NCBI RefSeq assembly: GCF_010093535.1
Contig: NW_022985171.1
Coordinates: forward strand, 634,232-698,231
Direction: 5' to 3'
DNA length: 64,000 bases
Source of the DNA: Lindgomyces ingoldianus
Taxonomy: Eukaryota > Ascomycota > Dothideomycetes > Pleosporales > Lindgomycetaceae
Below the pieces are notes generated by a model that had not been told where the DNA came from, did not search any database, and saw nothing but the letters and a program-made list of their open reading frames with translations. The stretch's first letter is position 1; the number at the start of each line of letters is the position of its first letter. Below, in pieces: positions 11,959-21,764 of the stretch. The translations under genes were made by a program, and so were the position numbers.

Positions 11959-13638
11959 CTACACAGGTTTCTCCGCCCGAACTCGAAACGGGTGAGCCTC
12001 GGTATTATACACAAAATAATTCACGTTCCCGCCCTGTCCAGCCCCATCAGGTGTATACTCGACATCCCAAATCCCCTTCTTCTTCTCCGGAGCCTGTATT
12101 AAGTATTGATACTTCAGCACTTCAGCAAGCATATAACTTGCCTGGATGTTCTCCCAGCCGCCTCCATCTTCCTTCAACACATTCAAGATACTGCTAAATC
12201 CACTTCCCACTCTCTCGGTTCGATTTTGTGCGAGCGTGTACGCCCATGCAACGTCTCTCCAATATTGATTCCCCGTGACCTGGTACGCGTAGTACCAACT
12301 CTCGATGGCTTCTGGTGCTTGGCCGTTCAGGAAGGCTGTGTTGTCATCTATGAACCAACCTGCTTTCTCGTATAGATCTGTCTGATTTGTAAAATTTGAC
12401 CAGCTCAATTCCGTAAGGTTCCAAGAGTAGACTATCGGCCCAATTCCGCTTGCCGTGTACCGATATCCATTCGCACAGAATTCGCAGAAGTCGAGGCCGT
12501 GTTTGAGGTAGTCGGGCCGATCCAATGCAGTGCTTCCGAGTATGAAAGATCCACCAATGAAGCAAGCGAGTTGCTCGCTATAATTTTGCACCGCGCTACC
12601 AGTGAAGGATCCGGCCATTGTGAGATCAGGTCGTGAGGAGGGATGGGAGAGCAGATGGGCAATTGTGGAGTCCGCGGCTTCAATGAAGCGCTTCGAGTAG
12701 TTTTGGTAGCGATCGGGGTCGTAGACGTACATCTTGATAAGATATTCGTATGCGCTGTCGTTCCCACTCGTCCAGCCTCCATATTCGTCAAGAATCTCGC
12801 CGGTCTCAACGCTGAAGTTGCCTCCAGTAAGTCCAGGCCAGATCTCGGAGGAGGGATTGAACCAGTATGACTGCGCCTTTTGTGCTAGATCACCGTATTC
12901 GGGGTCTCCGGTCAAGTCGGAAAGATGTTGCCATTCCAGAACCAAAGTTCCAAGCTCGGCAAGTCCTGCGGTGCGTATTCCGTCTTGCCTGCGACCACGA
13001 GCTGAGAAGGTTCGATTATTGGGGAAGATGCTGTTTACGGGAATACCAGTTGGGGTATCAAAAGCGAATTTGAGGGTATCTGCGAGGATTTTGCATTGTG
13101 ATAGTAGAGCATCTACTTTATCATCGTCCACATCTAGGTGCGAAAATGGCCCTTTGAGAAGATCGTATGATGATAACAATCCCCCAATGTATCTGATATT
13201 TGTTTCAAATAATGACACAACCGAAGACACTGGTGCTTTAGTTTTAGTAAAGTCGATGGTGGGAATGAAGTCCAGGATCTGATTGACGATGTCCTCTTGT
13301 TCCATTATAATTGCGGTGTCGAGGCCATCAACTGCGGCCACTCCCCATCCATTGCGCGAATTGCGATAAGAGCTGTTAACGGGTAGGAGGTCATCGTTCG
13401 GGAAGGCGTAGGTGGAGTACCCGTTCCAGGCGAAACGAAACATTTCAATAACGGCTGCAGCGCGGTAGGTTTGGTTGCGATTGAACGAGGTGTAGTCATA
13501 GTCACGCCCTTTTTGACCCGGATAGGATTGGTTTCCATAGTGTGTGGTTTCTGGGCTCCGGATTTGATTTGGAATCTGCGATGCTAGGGCAACAGGAATC
13601 GTTGATAGAAAAACGAACGAAAATGCTATCAACCCCAT
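11959..13638 (-). CDS. GH47 class I alpha-1,2-mannosidase (secretory)
   Basis: A single exon encodes 559 residues, starting with a signal peptide (residues 1-19). GH47 landmarks appear in order: FRFAWNGYSTYAFPNDDL near 67, VDGLDTAIIM near 103, a SLFETNIRYIGGLLSSYDL segment near 143, an LACFIGGSFILG segment near 357, an APEAIESWYYAYQVTG segment near 445, SYMLAEVLKY near 505 and the C-terminal NTEAHP that binds calcium in the family. These enzymes trim alpha-1,2-linked mannose from N-glycans in the ER or Golgi; secreted fungal forms act on glycoproteins outside. Many N-glycosylation sequons are present. Length is normal and nothing suggests loss of function. No introns are needed. Confidence 0.93.
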   Translation of the reverse strand: MGLIAFSFVFLSTIPVALASQIPNQIRSPETTHYGNQSYPGQKGRDYDYTSFNRNQTYRAAAVIEMFRFAWNGYSTYAFPNDDLLPVNSSYRNSRNGWGVAAVDGLDTAIIMEQEDIVNQILDFIPTIDFTKTKAPVSSVVSLFETNIRYIGGLLSSYDLLKGPFSHLDVDDDKVDALLSQCKILADTLKFAFDTPTGIPVNSIFPNNRTFSARGRRQDGIRTAGLAELGTLVLEWQHLSDLTGDPEYGDLAQKAQSYWFNPSSEIWPGLTGGNFSVETGEILDEYGGWTSGNDSAYEYLIKMYVYDPDRYQNYSKRFIEAADSTIAHLLSHPSSRPDLTMAGSFTGSAVQNYSEQLACFIGGSFILGSTALDRPDYLKHGLDFCEFCANGYRYTASGIGPIVYSWNLTELSWSNFTNQTDLYEKAGWFIDDNTAFLNGQAPEAIESWYYAYQVTGNQYWRDVAWAYTLAQNRTERVGSGFSSILNVLKEDGGGWENIQASYMLAEVLKYQYLIQAPEKKKGIWDVEYTPDGAGQGGNVNYFVYNTEAHPFRVRAEKPV

Positions 13639-15586
13639 TGCTCCAATTTCTTCCTACGACTGTACGCAGGAGAGTCGAAAGATGCCTTGCACCTGAAGGC
13701 ATTGGCAGCACTGCGTTTTAATAACGTTCCCATGGTACCTTTCTTATCAATCCTCGATATGCGTGTACATGCTTGTATGCTAGGATTCGTTCCTAAAGGT
13801 CATAAATTTTGCGTTTATATTGCTTTCCAAGGCGGTTAGGCTCACAGGAACAGGAATTGAATCTGAACGGTCCCACACCGCTATACTCGATCAGGATGGT
13901 GATTTAGGCACTCCGGAAATTGAGATACGACCCCGCTTTCACCCCAACTATACTTCTGAGAATTTATACATGTCTGTCCGCTAAACCCAAAGCCATAGCG
14001 CTTCGATGTTCTAGTATGGTCAGGAAATGTTGGGTATTGGTCTTCTGCTCTCCTCCAGAGTTGCTGCGGTATGAAGACGAGATACTGTTCCCACGGCTTC
14101 TCCCAGCATATGAAATGCATCCTTCTGACTCCGGCGGCTTCCTCTTGCTGAAGCGTGTTGATTAGTGCTACCTCCTCGCTATTGGTACTGCTATTAACCC
14201 TCGTGGTTTTCGTTTTCGTTCTCATTTCCCTTCTTGCCTCTAGCTCCGCGCACTGGTTTCACGATCCCGAAACATTTTGTCCTCTGTTCTCTGTGTTCAT
14301 AGTGAGCACCTTAAGAGCACATAATTCGTGGCAACCTCTTCTTCTTCTTCTTCTTCTTCTTCTTCTGCAGCTGTCCAGTACCTATACAATTGCGGTATCT
14401 ACTTCCCCTAGTAATTTTAAACGAGAGAAAGAAGAAAGAGATAGATGTGTGTTGATAGAGGTAGCAAGGAAACTGAACACCAAGTCTTGTGTCCTGAAAC
14501 AGAAGTCCCCACCTCTAAACCTGGCGTCCTCACAGCAGGTAACACTACTCCTTAGAATCTTCCCAATCGGAACCAATGAGCTGGATTTGTACCCACCATT
14601 CTGTGCCTAACTGCCTCAATCACCTCACGGGCACGTTTGATATGCCGCAACAAGCTACTCTCGGACAAGCTAGACCCGGAGCTGATAGGTGAGAGCAACC
14701 CCTCTAGCAATGGACAGCTCTGGATGCGTGCCGCGTCTCTACAACCTTCGTTATGCTTTTCTTTCGAAACTTAAATCGTCCAGCTTATTGTGGAGGGAAT
14801 AAGTCCCTGGAAAGAAAGCTTGCATTCTATTGGTAGATTTCTGAATGGCTTCACAGCCTTTCCCCACTCACCCAAGGTTTCACAGCATACCAAACCTTGA
14901 GCTCATTTCAGTGCAGTTTTCGCCCGCCACCTCATCTGCAGAGTCTCTCAGCCCTCGAGTAACTTCTTTACGACCATTCACCATTTCCACTCTAGACTGC
15001 CTGATGCTTTCGGCTCGTTGCGCGCCTCACTTATCGGGACCTGTGGACAGCTACGTCACCTTGGAACCTGTAAACTACTATTATATAGATATGTGTAGAA
15101 GCGACACCTCTTTAAGAGAATTGCCCCGGATGCTATCGCAAGGGTACTCGAATCGAATCAGTACCATGTTGGTGCCTGCTGCTTTGTGAGCTTGTTTTGC
15201 TTTCTTTTGCTCATGGCTGCTTCAGCCAAGCCAACAATCCACCCGAATCATTTGGCTGGGCAGAAAGGTCAGTCGATGTCAGCTCTCTCTTCGCAGCCCC
15301 GACCCACTGGCATTACATGGGATTAAGGGTTTGTTTTCAGCTCTGCTCACCCTGCGATTGAAGGACTTGGGGGCTTTCACGTTGCTACATCATTGGCTGT
15401 GGATGGACATGGCGCTTTAAGTGATAGCACACCACACCTGCAGATTTCAGCTCTGAACGGAGTATAAGTGCTTGCTCACTTTCCATAACCTTCGTCTCCC
15501 TAATCACCACCGTCGACTTATTGCACGTCGAGTTGCTCTTACCCTCTTGAAGCACAGCTCATTGCACTCAATTTACATTCTCTGCG
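13639..15586. other. Long intergenic region, divergent promoters
   Basis: Nearly 2 kb between the mannosidase and the DUF2278 protein, which are transcribed away from each other. Several short open frames exist, but none shows a conserved motif, codon pattern or plausible splice structure. A CTT microsatellite lies at about 14338-14366. Confidence 0.5.
14338..14366. repeat. (CTT)n microsatellite
   Basis: About nine uninterrupted CTT units followed by a CTGCAG. It is a simple repeat in non-coding DNA. Confidence 0.9.
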
Positions 15587-16636
15587 ATGCCGATCAAAGA
15601 CTACGGCGTGTGGAAAGCCACGCCTGTGAGCTATACATACGAAACCAAGGAACAAGACTCGGTGTCCCCTCATCTCTCTCTTATCTTCAGCGATGACGAG
15701 CCTGGCAACGCTCGAGCAGCCATCAATATCAAATCCGGCGACCACTCTGATTCTCGGTTAGTGTATTGGGCGGCTCCAAACTTCAAGCATCCAATCACTC
15801 AGCAGCTGTCTTCTCTGCAGCCAGGATTCGCTCCTCTCGATGATGCTGGCGCGGGTAGCATAGCCCTCGACTTTATCCGAGGCAACTTGTTCCAGCGACA
15901 AAGTGGCAGAATCCTGCCACACGACATTCCTGGAGCGAACAACGACATCCTTGATGTTCTCAAGCCCATTCTTGATCGTAGCATTAAGGATGATGCCACT
16001 ATTTATCTCTATGGCTCCCACTTCAACGACGGTAAAGGCATCCACAATGTTCACATGAACCAAGGCAGTCCTCGACGTTGGTCTCGCGATAATGGTGTCT
16101 ACCATGACGGCGCCCTGCTAATCCAATTCAATGACCACTGGGAGGGAATCTTCATTGCATTCGCCTCCCAGGCTGTTCATACCAACGATGGACCGAGTCG
16201 CCCCGGCCAGCCTATACCACCAACAGGTTACCTGACGTGGGCCAACTTCCTGGATTCAGAAACGCCCGAGGATGACCGAAATACCCATGAAATCGTCGAC
16301 AGACCCGTCGTCATCACTGAAGCCCTCGTGAACCCGATAGGCCCTGATAACCAGCCAGGAGGCGCTCCAGAGACTGTCACCCTGACGAATCGCTCTGCCT
16401 CGGTGATAGATCTCTCGCATTGGACTGTGCGAAACAAATCGAATGAGTCTCAGACTCTCCCTGATGGAGCTCAACTAGGTGCTGGGGAGTCGAAGACCTT
16501 CGAGGTTCCGGGGGCACCGCTCTCGAACAAAGGTGGAATTATCACCTTGTTGAATGCGCAAGGTCTGAAGGTCCATGGTGTAAGTTATACGAAGGATCAG
16601 GCTCGAAAGGAGGGTGTTGCTATTTCTTTTGCGTAA
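15587..16636 (+). CDS. DUF2278 (YukJ-like) protein with C-terminal lamin-tail domain
   Basis: An intronless frame encodes 349 residues with no signal peptide. Residues 1-215 match the DUF2278/YukJ pattern: an opening PIKDYGVWKA, a central ALDFIRGNLFQ then LPHDIPGANND, and the characteristic GIHNVHMNQG followed by a DGALL...F.AFASQAVHT block. Residues about 230-345 look like a lamin-tail (LTD) beta-sandwich: VVITEALVNPIG, then VTLTNRSASVIDLSHWTV, then a GGIITLLN strand. Bacterial DUF2278 proteins often carry the same LTD partner, so acquisition from bacteria is possible; the lack of introns fits but does not prove it. The biochemical role is unknown. The frame is intact with ordinary codon use. 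Confidence 0.85.
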   Translation: MPIKDYGVWKATPVSYTYETKEQDSVSPHLSLIFSDDEPGNARAAINIKSGDHSDSRLVYWAAPNFKHPITQQLSSLQPGFAPLDDAGAGSIALDFIRGNLFQRQSGRILPHDIPGANNDILDVLKPILDRSIKDDATIYLYGSHFNDGKGIHNVHMNQGSPRRWSRDNGVYHDGALLIQFNDHWEGIFIAFASQAVHTNDGPSRPGQPIPPTGYLTWANFLDSETPEDDRNTHEIVDRPVVITEALVNPIGPDNQPGGAPETVTLTNRSASVIDLSHWTVRNKSNESQTLPDGAQLGAGESKTFEVPGAPLSNKGGIITLLNAQGLKVHGVSYTKDQARKEGVAISFA

Positions 16637-18598
16637 AAATTCGATGTGGCATTTCCGGATAGCAGCCAAGGCCTCATATTCCATCATAAAAAAGCCACCC
16701 TGATAATTATTCACAGGGGACATTTCCCTTCCAGATGGACGCCTTGGAAATTAGTCACCGTATAACTTCATATGATTTTGTGAGCCTGTCTGCGTGTTTA
16801 ATATGGAAACCTAACTTGAGATTGCCTATCATGGAACAAATCATATATGGGGAAACACTAGCTATATTCTACTAACTTACACGTGCCTCTTAGCCCCAAC
16901 AGAAGACAAATCAGACGAAGGGAAAAACGATACTGAGGGCTTCTGTCGCACGTGACTATTGATCCATGCGCTGCACTCGTTACTACTAGAACTAGCTATC
17001 TATATCCGCTATATATTCAACTCGGAGCCCTCTCTTGCTCTTCATACTTTACACTATTACAAAGAAGAGCATGAATGGAAAAAAAAAATATTATCTTCAA
17101 ATATTTAAAGCTACAATATCTAAACCGAAAAGAAAGAGTTAACCACATTACCTCCTTTCCTAGAAATGTTACAACACTCCCAATACTAGGAGTATACAAG
17201 TACCTACTGGACGATGTCTTTGTAGAGCCGAGGAAGTTTCCCGCGGGCGCATTGAGTTTTCTGCTAAGGTTTAAAGCCTGAAAAAAATAAAAAAATGAAA
17301 ACCATATGACCTTGGTCAGGTGATGGACAACGACTGTGCTTCGCGAAGTGTAAGATTGTAGAGATAAATAAAGCTCTAGAATTACTATATTTACTAAGAG
17401 GGCTGCTTGATCAACCCAAGGCTTGGATCTTCTCGCCTTTTTTTTTTTTGGCTTTATGGCTCCTTGACTCTACTATTCCTCAAATCATCACTTCTCTCAT
17501 AACTCATGCCCGCTCCAGGCTTATAAATACACATCTGGGATTGCTTTTTCAATAGTAGTGGAAGCTTAAGACCATGGTCCAGGATGGTTGTGCTTTTCCG
17601 AAGAATCCCAAGCTGAGGCATTCCATAACCGTAGGACAGATTGCCAGCGAAACTAGGGAGCTGGGCATAACAGCGCCTTCACTTCTCATGTAGCTGAAGG
17701 CTGATGGAAGGGTACGTTAGAAGTAGTGGCATGCATTCGATTTAGAACCACTTCCAAGATCAAGAAGTGCAGCGCACCACATGTCGGTGGTCGTTTGTTT
17801 TTGTAGGGTAATCCCGCTCGTAATCCGTGGTAAGATAATGTTAAATCGGAAATCTAAAGCTGCAACCATTAGCACCTCCTGCGCCGGTTGTCATGAACAC
17901 CGACGAAGCCACTACCAAGTGCCATAATCCATTCTTTCAACAAAATCTAGAACCGCAATATTTTGGTTTTCTTCGATCATTCTCGAGGAATGGAAGACTG
18001 AGCCTATAAGCTGATGACGCTGTAGTTGTTAAAAGTCTCGCCTAAGCCTAACCACCTGCCATCAAAAACGCACAAGCTTATTTTCAAGTGCGAGGAGAGA
18101 CGCCTAGCTATAGTGTTTAGCGAGGACTGGCAAGGAGGAAGAGGGGGAAGAGTCATCGGTTCTGTCAATGCAGGATACTTAGATACGTACGGTGAGAAGA
18201 ATGTGCATGTGTGCTAGAGCGTGTTGGTGGGAAGGGGTGTTTATCGTCTTTGTGCTGTGTTAATTACTTCAATAGTCAGTAATTAGAAACTTACCTATTT
18301 AAGCTTCTTACCTCTTGGCCTCGCAAACGCCCGTGCACTTACCCCCGCACATCCCACACGAATGAAGGGCTACGCGGCCGAGTGTGAATGTTTCAAGAGT
18401 ATAGAATTCTCAGCCCGAAATCTATCCTAACTAGCCACCAGTATCCTACGCCAGGGCTCAACCGAATCTTCCACTTTAAAAACGCCGCCAATGCATCACA
18501 TCTATTCATCATGCCTCCTCCTAGAATACACACACACACATGCACGCATGCACGCATGCACGCACGCACACACATCACACTATACCATATAATACAAT
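16637..18598. other. Intergenic region, convergent gene ends, no gene seen
   Basis: Almost 2 kb between two converging genes. It is moderately AT-rich with poly-A and poly-T runs (about 17078-17087, 17439-17450). No motif-bearing open frame was found. A CA/GCACGCAT simple repeat lies near the right end. Confidence 0.5.
18528..18575. repeat. CA / GCACGCAT low-complexity repeat
   Basis: A CA run followed by three ATGCACGC-type units and another CA run. It lies just beyond the stop codon of the carrier gene, in its 3' flank. Confidence 0.85.
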
Positions 18599-19951
18599 TC
18601 AAACTTCCATATTCACTAACGGATGTTCTTCGAACCATCGCAGTAATGTCTGATACAGAACCAACATCGTCCCGGACTGCACGGATGTCCAAACAAATCG
18701 TGGGCCGACACCCCGAAACCATCCTCCAATTCCTTCCGTCTTGTATATTATCCTGAGCCCGGTTATCACAGAGGATGTATCGAGTGTCGCGGCGCTGTGG
18801 TTGCGGAGGGCGGTAGAGGGGGAGGAAGTGGAGATCGGTCGGTTATGCGGGGGAAGTTTGCCTGGTTTCGGGGAGGGCGAATGTTTTGACGCGGATTTGG
18901 TGGATGGCTTTAGCGTGGATGTGGCAGGTTTTGAAGGGGGAGATGGAGGGTCGGTGGGGTTATGCTGCGTTTGGATTCGCGTTTTTACAACGTCCAAGGG
19001 ACACGTGAGGACACCTGCCATTCCTCCTGCACTCGCTGCTGTTAGTATTTCGAGTGGCAAGCCAATGTTATTGGAGCCCATGTATCGCTTTGCCAAGCCT
19101 CGTTCTTCCTCATAAAATGCGAACTGCAAGGCGGAGAAGGGGAGATCGCGCCACAGTGTTGCCTTATAGCCGTAGAATAGAGCGCCAAACCCTTCTACCT
19201 TGGCAATTGTCCTTGCGGCGTGGATTGTGGAGCGGTAGTTGTAGCCGGAGTTGAAGTAGGGGTTGTTGTAGCGGCCCTGGAGCTGGAGACGGGTTTTGAG
19301 TACTTCGGAGGGGACGTATGCGGGGGCAGCGGCGAGGTCAGCTATGAGGCCTAGGCACATGTTAGCAACAACCGGTGTCGTTGGAGTCGCTACGGCTAGG
19401 CATACCGGCTGTGAAGTATGATATTGAAGGCGCAATGCCGTAGTCAATCATCGTCCGCTTGCTCCACTCGTACGCCCCAAAGAACAGTACTGTGCCTGAG
19501 AACGAGCCCAGAAACGCCGGCTGGACTCCCCCGTATAGTCCCTTCCGTATTCCTTCCTGTCGCCATATTGTGTAGTATGTGTTGCCCATGGATGTGTACT
19601 TTGGCGGCATGTGCGGGTCCCCCTGCTGGCGAGTCTTGACCGTGTCCAGAGAATGCATCAACATGTCTCCCGTAGTGCCTCCAATGCCGCCGGCCAGCAT
19701 GGCCTGTAAGCACACGTCAGTCCCTCCTCACAGGCGCACTGTCGTACGCCGGAGGTAAATGCGCCTACATGACTGTACGGCGGTCGAGCGGCCTCATGGT
19801 CTATCTCCGCCTCGAACGCCGCTTGGCTTCCAACATGCGATAGCTCTCCCACTGGCTCCATTGCAAACGAGCTGCCCTTGCCTCCATCATCAACGAGGTT
19901 GTTGCTCGGAATCGAAGTCGAGAAGAGGTTAGCCACACGGGCAAAAACCAT
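18599..19951 (-). CDS. MME1: Mitochondrial carrier (SLC25), MME1-like magnesium exporter
   Basis: Three exons, 19951-19769, 19703-19406 and 19350-18599, give 410 residues with matching phases; introns are 65 and 55 bp. The protein has three SLC25 repeats with signatures LDTVKTR, SEVLKTR and PLDVVKTR, and the first repeat opens with GGIGGTTGDM. The middle repeat (VPSEVLKTRLQLQGR, then FGALFYGYKATLWRDLPFSA) strongly recalls yeast Mme1/YMR166C, which exports magnesium across the inner mitochondrial membrane. A low-complexity Ser/Pro/Lys linker of about 60 residues sits between repeats two and three, which is unusual for carriers but common in fungal members. The ATG at 19951 was chosen because the frame upstream offers only a TTG. 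Substrate is inferred from resemblance. Confidence 0.88.
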
Positions 19952-20591
19952 GGGCTGTAGCAGGAACTGCGGAGGACCGCGCTTGCTCAATTCGAGAAAG
20001 AAAGAACCGCCAAGAACGAAAAGAGAAGGAGCAAAGCACGGCGACAAAGCAGACTAGGAGGGAGCGACAGCGGACGTGGGCGGTTGCGATGTTGTTGAGT
20101 TTGCAACTGTCGGTTAGTAAATTTTGGCGACAGTCGGGAGAGCCGCAACCGCCCGGGCCCGAATTGTCGAACCCTGCCTGCGGCCGAGCGCCAGGGAGGC
20201 AGGAGGGCAGGTGAGCAGGCCCGATGACGACCCGGGCGAGATAATGAATGACTTCAAATCCCTTGGGGGTTCAAACAGACTCGGGATCAACTGAAAGGAC
20301 AATTTAATGTAACGAATCTCGCAGTCCCCAACCCCAGTTGTGACTCGCGTAGAGGAGGAATCCTGTGTATCTTCAGATCGGCAGCTTTAGGCTAAGTGCC
20401 ATCCAGCTAAGCGCTGAGCAGCGTCACGTGCAATTCCCATGTTTACATCCGCCGTGTTGTTCCCAGCCATCTTTTTCCATCCTACACCTCCGGCGTCATC
20501 GCTTCGCTCTCTTCCCACACGGCATATATATCTTGTCTGTATACATATTCCCAATCGCATCGCTTACGCGACCCAACTTATAACATCCACC
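19952..20591. promoter_or_regulatory. Divergent promoter region
   Basis: 640 bp separate the carrier gene and the SAP-domain gene, transcribed apart, so it should hold both promoters. It has pyrimidine-rich stretches close to the right-hand start. No specific site was identified. Confidence 0.5.
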
Positions 20592-21764
20592 ATGCCCTCA
20601 TCCTGGCTTGTACGCATGCGCAAAGCCGAGCTAGCAGAGCTCGCGCAGAAAGCTAACCTTCCCGAGTACGCATTCCCCCTATATTTCGCGTGCGAATGCG
20701 CAGTCTGATCACGCGGTTGTGTAGCGTCGACGGAATGTTGAAGGATGACCTAGTCGAGGCTCTGCAAGACCACCTCGAGGCTAACGAGACGACGTTCGCG
20801 AAGCAGTCCACCTTCAGCGAGTTTTACAGGCGCACTGGCAACGGATCACCTGTCAAGCGCGAGCGCGCATCGCCCAGCGATGGAATCGCGGTTACCAAGA
20901 CGCGCAGACGTCAAACCCGACTACTCGAAAACGTAGACTCGTGAGTCCCAGTGTTTACTCGACGCGTTACGCGCCGGAGCTGACAATGCGTTATGTAGCG
21001 AGGAGCCTACACCGGAGAAGGCGCTGGTTACGCGCACCCCTCGAACTGTGTCCCGAGTAGCCTCGCGCGTCACTCAAGTCGACCTGCCCGCGTCGCCTGC
21101 CCAGCTCGCCGAAGTCGCCGATCAGCAATTCAAGGCTGCGAAAACGAAGGCGGGCGAGCTGTGGAAGAAGACGGGGACGGAGGAGATAATTGAGCTAGTC
21201 CGCGAGAACGCAAGCTCCGTCACGGCCGTCCAACTTGCGGTGCTGCTCATCGAGTCCGTGGGGCTGCAATGGAACACGGTGGCAACCGTCCATGCCTTCG
21301 ACACGCCCACAGTGCCGCAATTGAGCTTGAACTCGCAAAACGTCTATCTCCCCGACCTGCGTGTTCTTCTTACAAGCGAATTCTGGGCACCTGCGACGCT
21401 GTGGTCGTTGACTAGCATCTTCCTCCCCCTCCTCGTCTCCTACTTCTTCAACCTGACACTGCGGACCAACACGCGTCATAAGTCGTCGAGCCGCGCGTAC
21501 ACTGTCGATCCCCTGACTTTCAACATCGTTAAGGCCATTTCGCAGTACATTGTGTACCAGACGTCCTGCGTCCCAATTGCTCCTGCCGGCGTGGTTCCCG
21601 CCGCTCCAATTCTTGCTTGCGCGGAGAACGTGCCCTTCGCCTTCTGGTCTGGAGAAACGGTCAATCACGTGCGAACCAAGATTCCCGGTCAATACTATGG
21701 CCTACAAATTGGAGCTATTGTTGGCGTCTTAATCAGTTTGTATGATGCTGCGTTGAAGAAATAA
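20592..21764 (+). CDS. SAP-domain protein with C-terminal membrane segments
   Basis: Three exons, 20592-20665, 20725-20940 and 20999-21764, give 351 residues; both introns (59 and 58 bp) have clean GT-AG ends. The N-terminus (RMRKAELAELAQKANL, then GMLKDDLVEALQDHL) is a SAP-type helix-turn-helix split by intron 1. A basic linker rich in Lys/Arg/Ser/Pro follows. The second half has several hydrophobic segments (about 180-195, 225-250, 275-300 and 325-345). A DNA-binding-type SAP motif on a membrane protein suggests the inner nuclear envelope or chromatin tethering, but this is inference and no ortholog is named with confidence. The context is immediately after the divergent carrier gene. Confidence 0.8.

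Noticed and set aside
14155..14610. 151-residue open frame with a leucine run
   Set aside because: The leucine run is the CTT microsatellite read in frame; no other evidence for coding.
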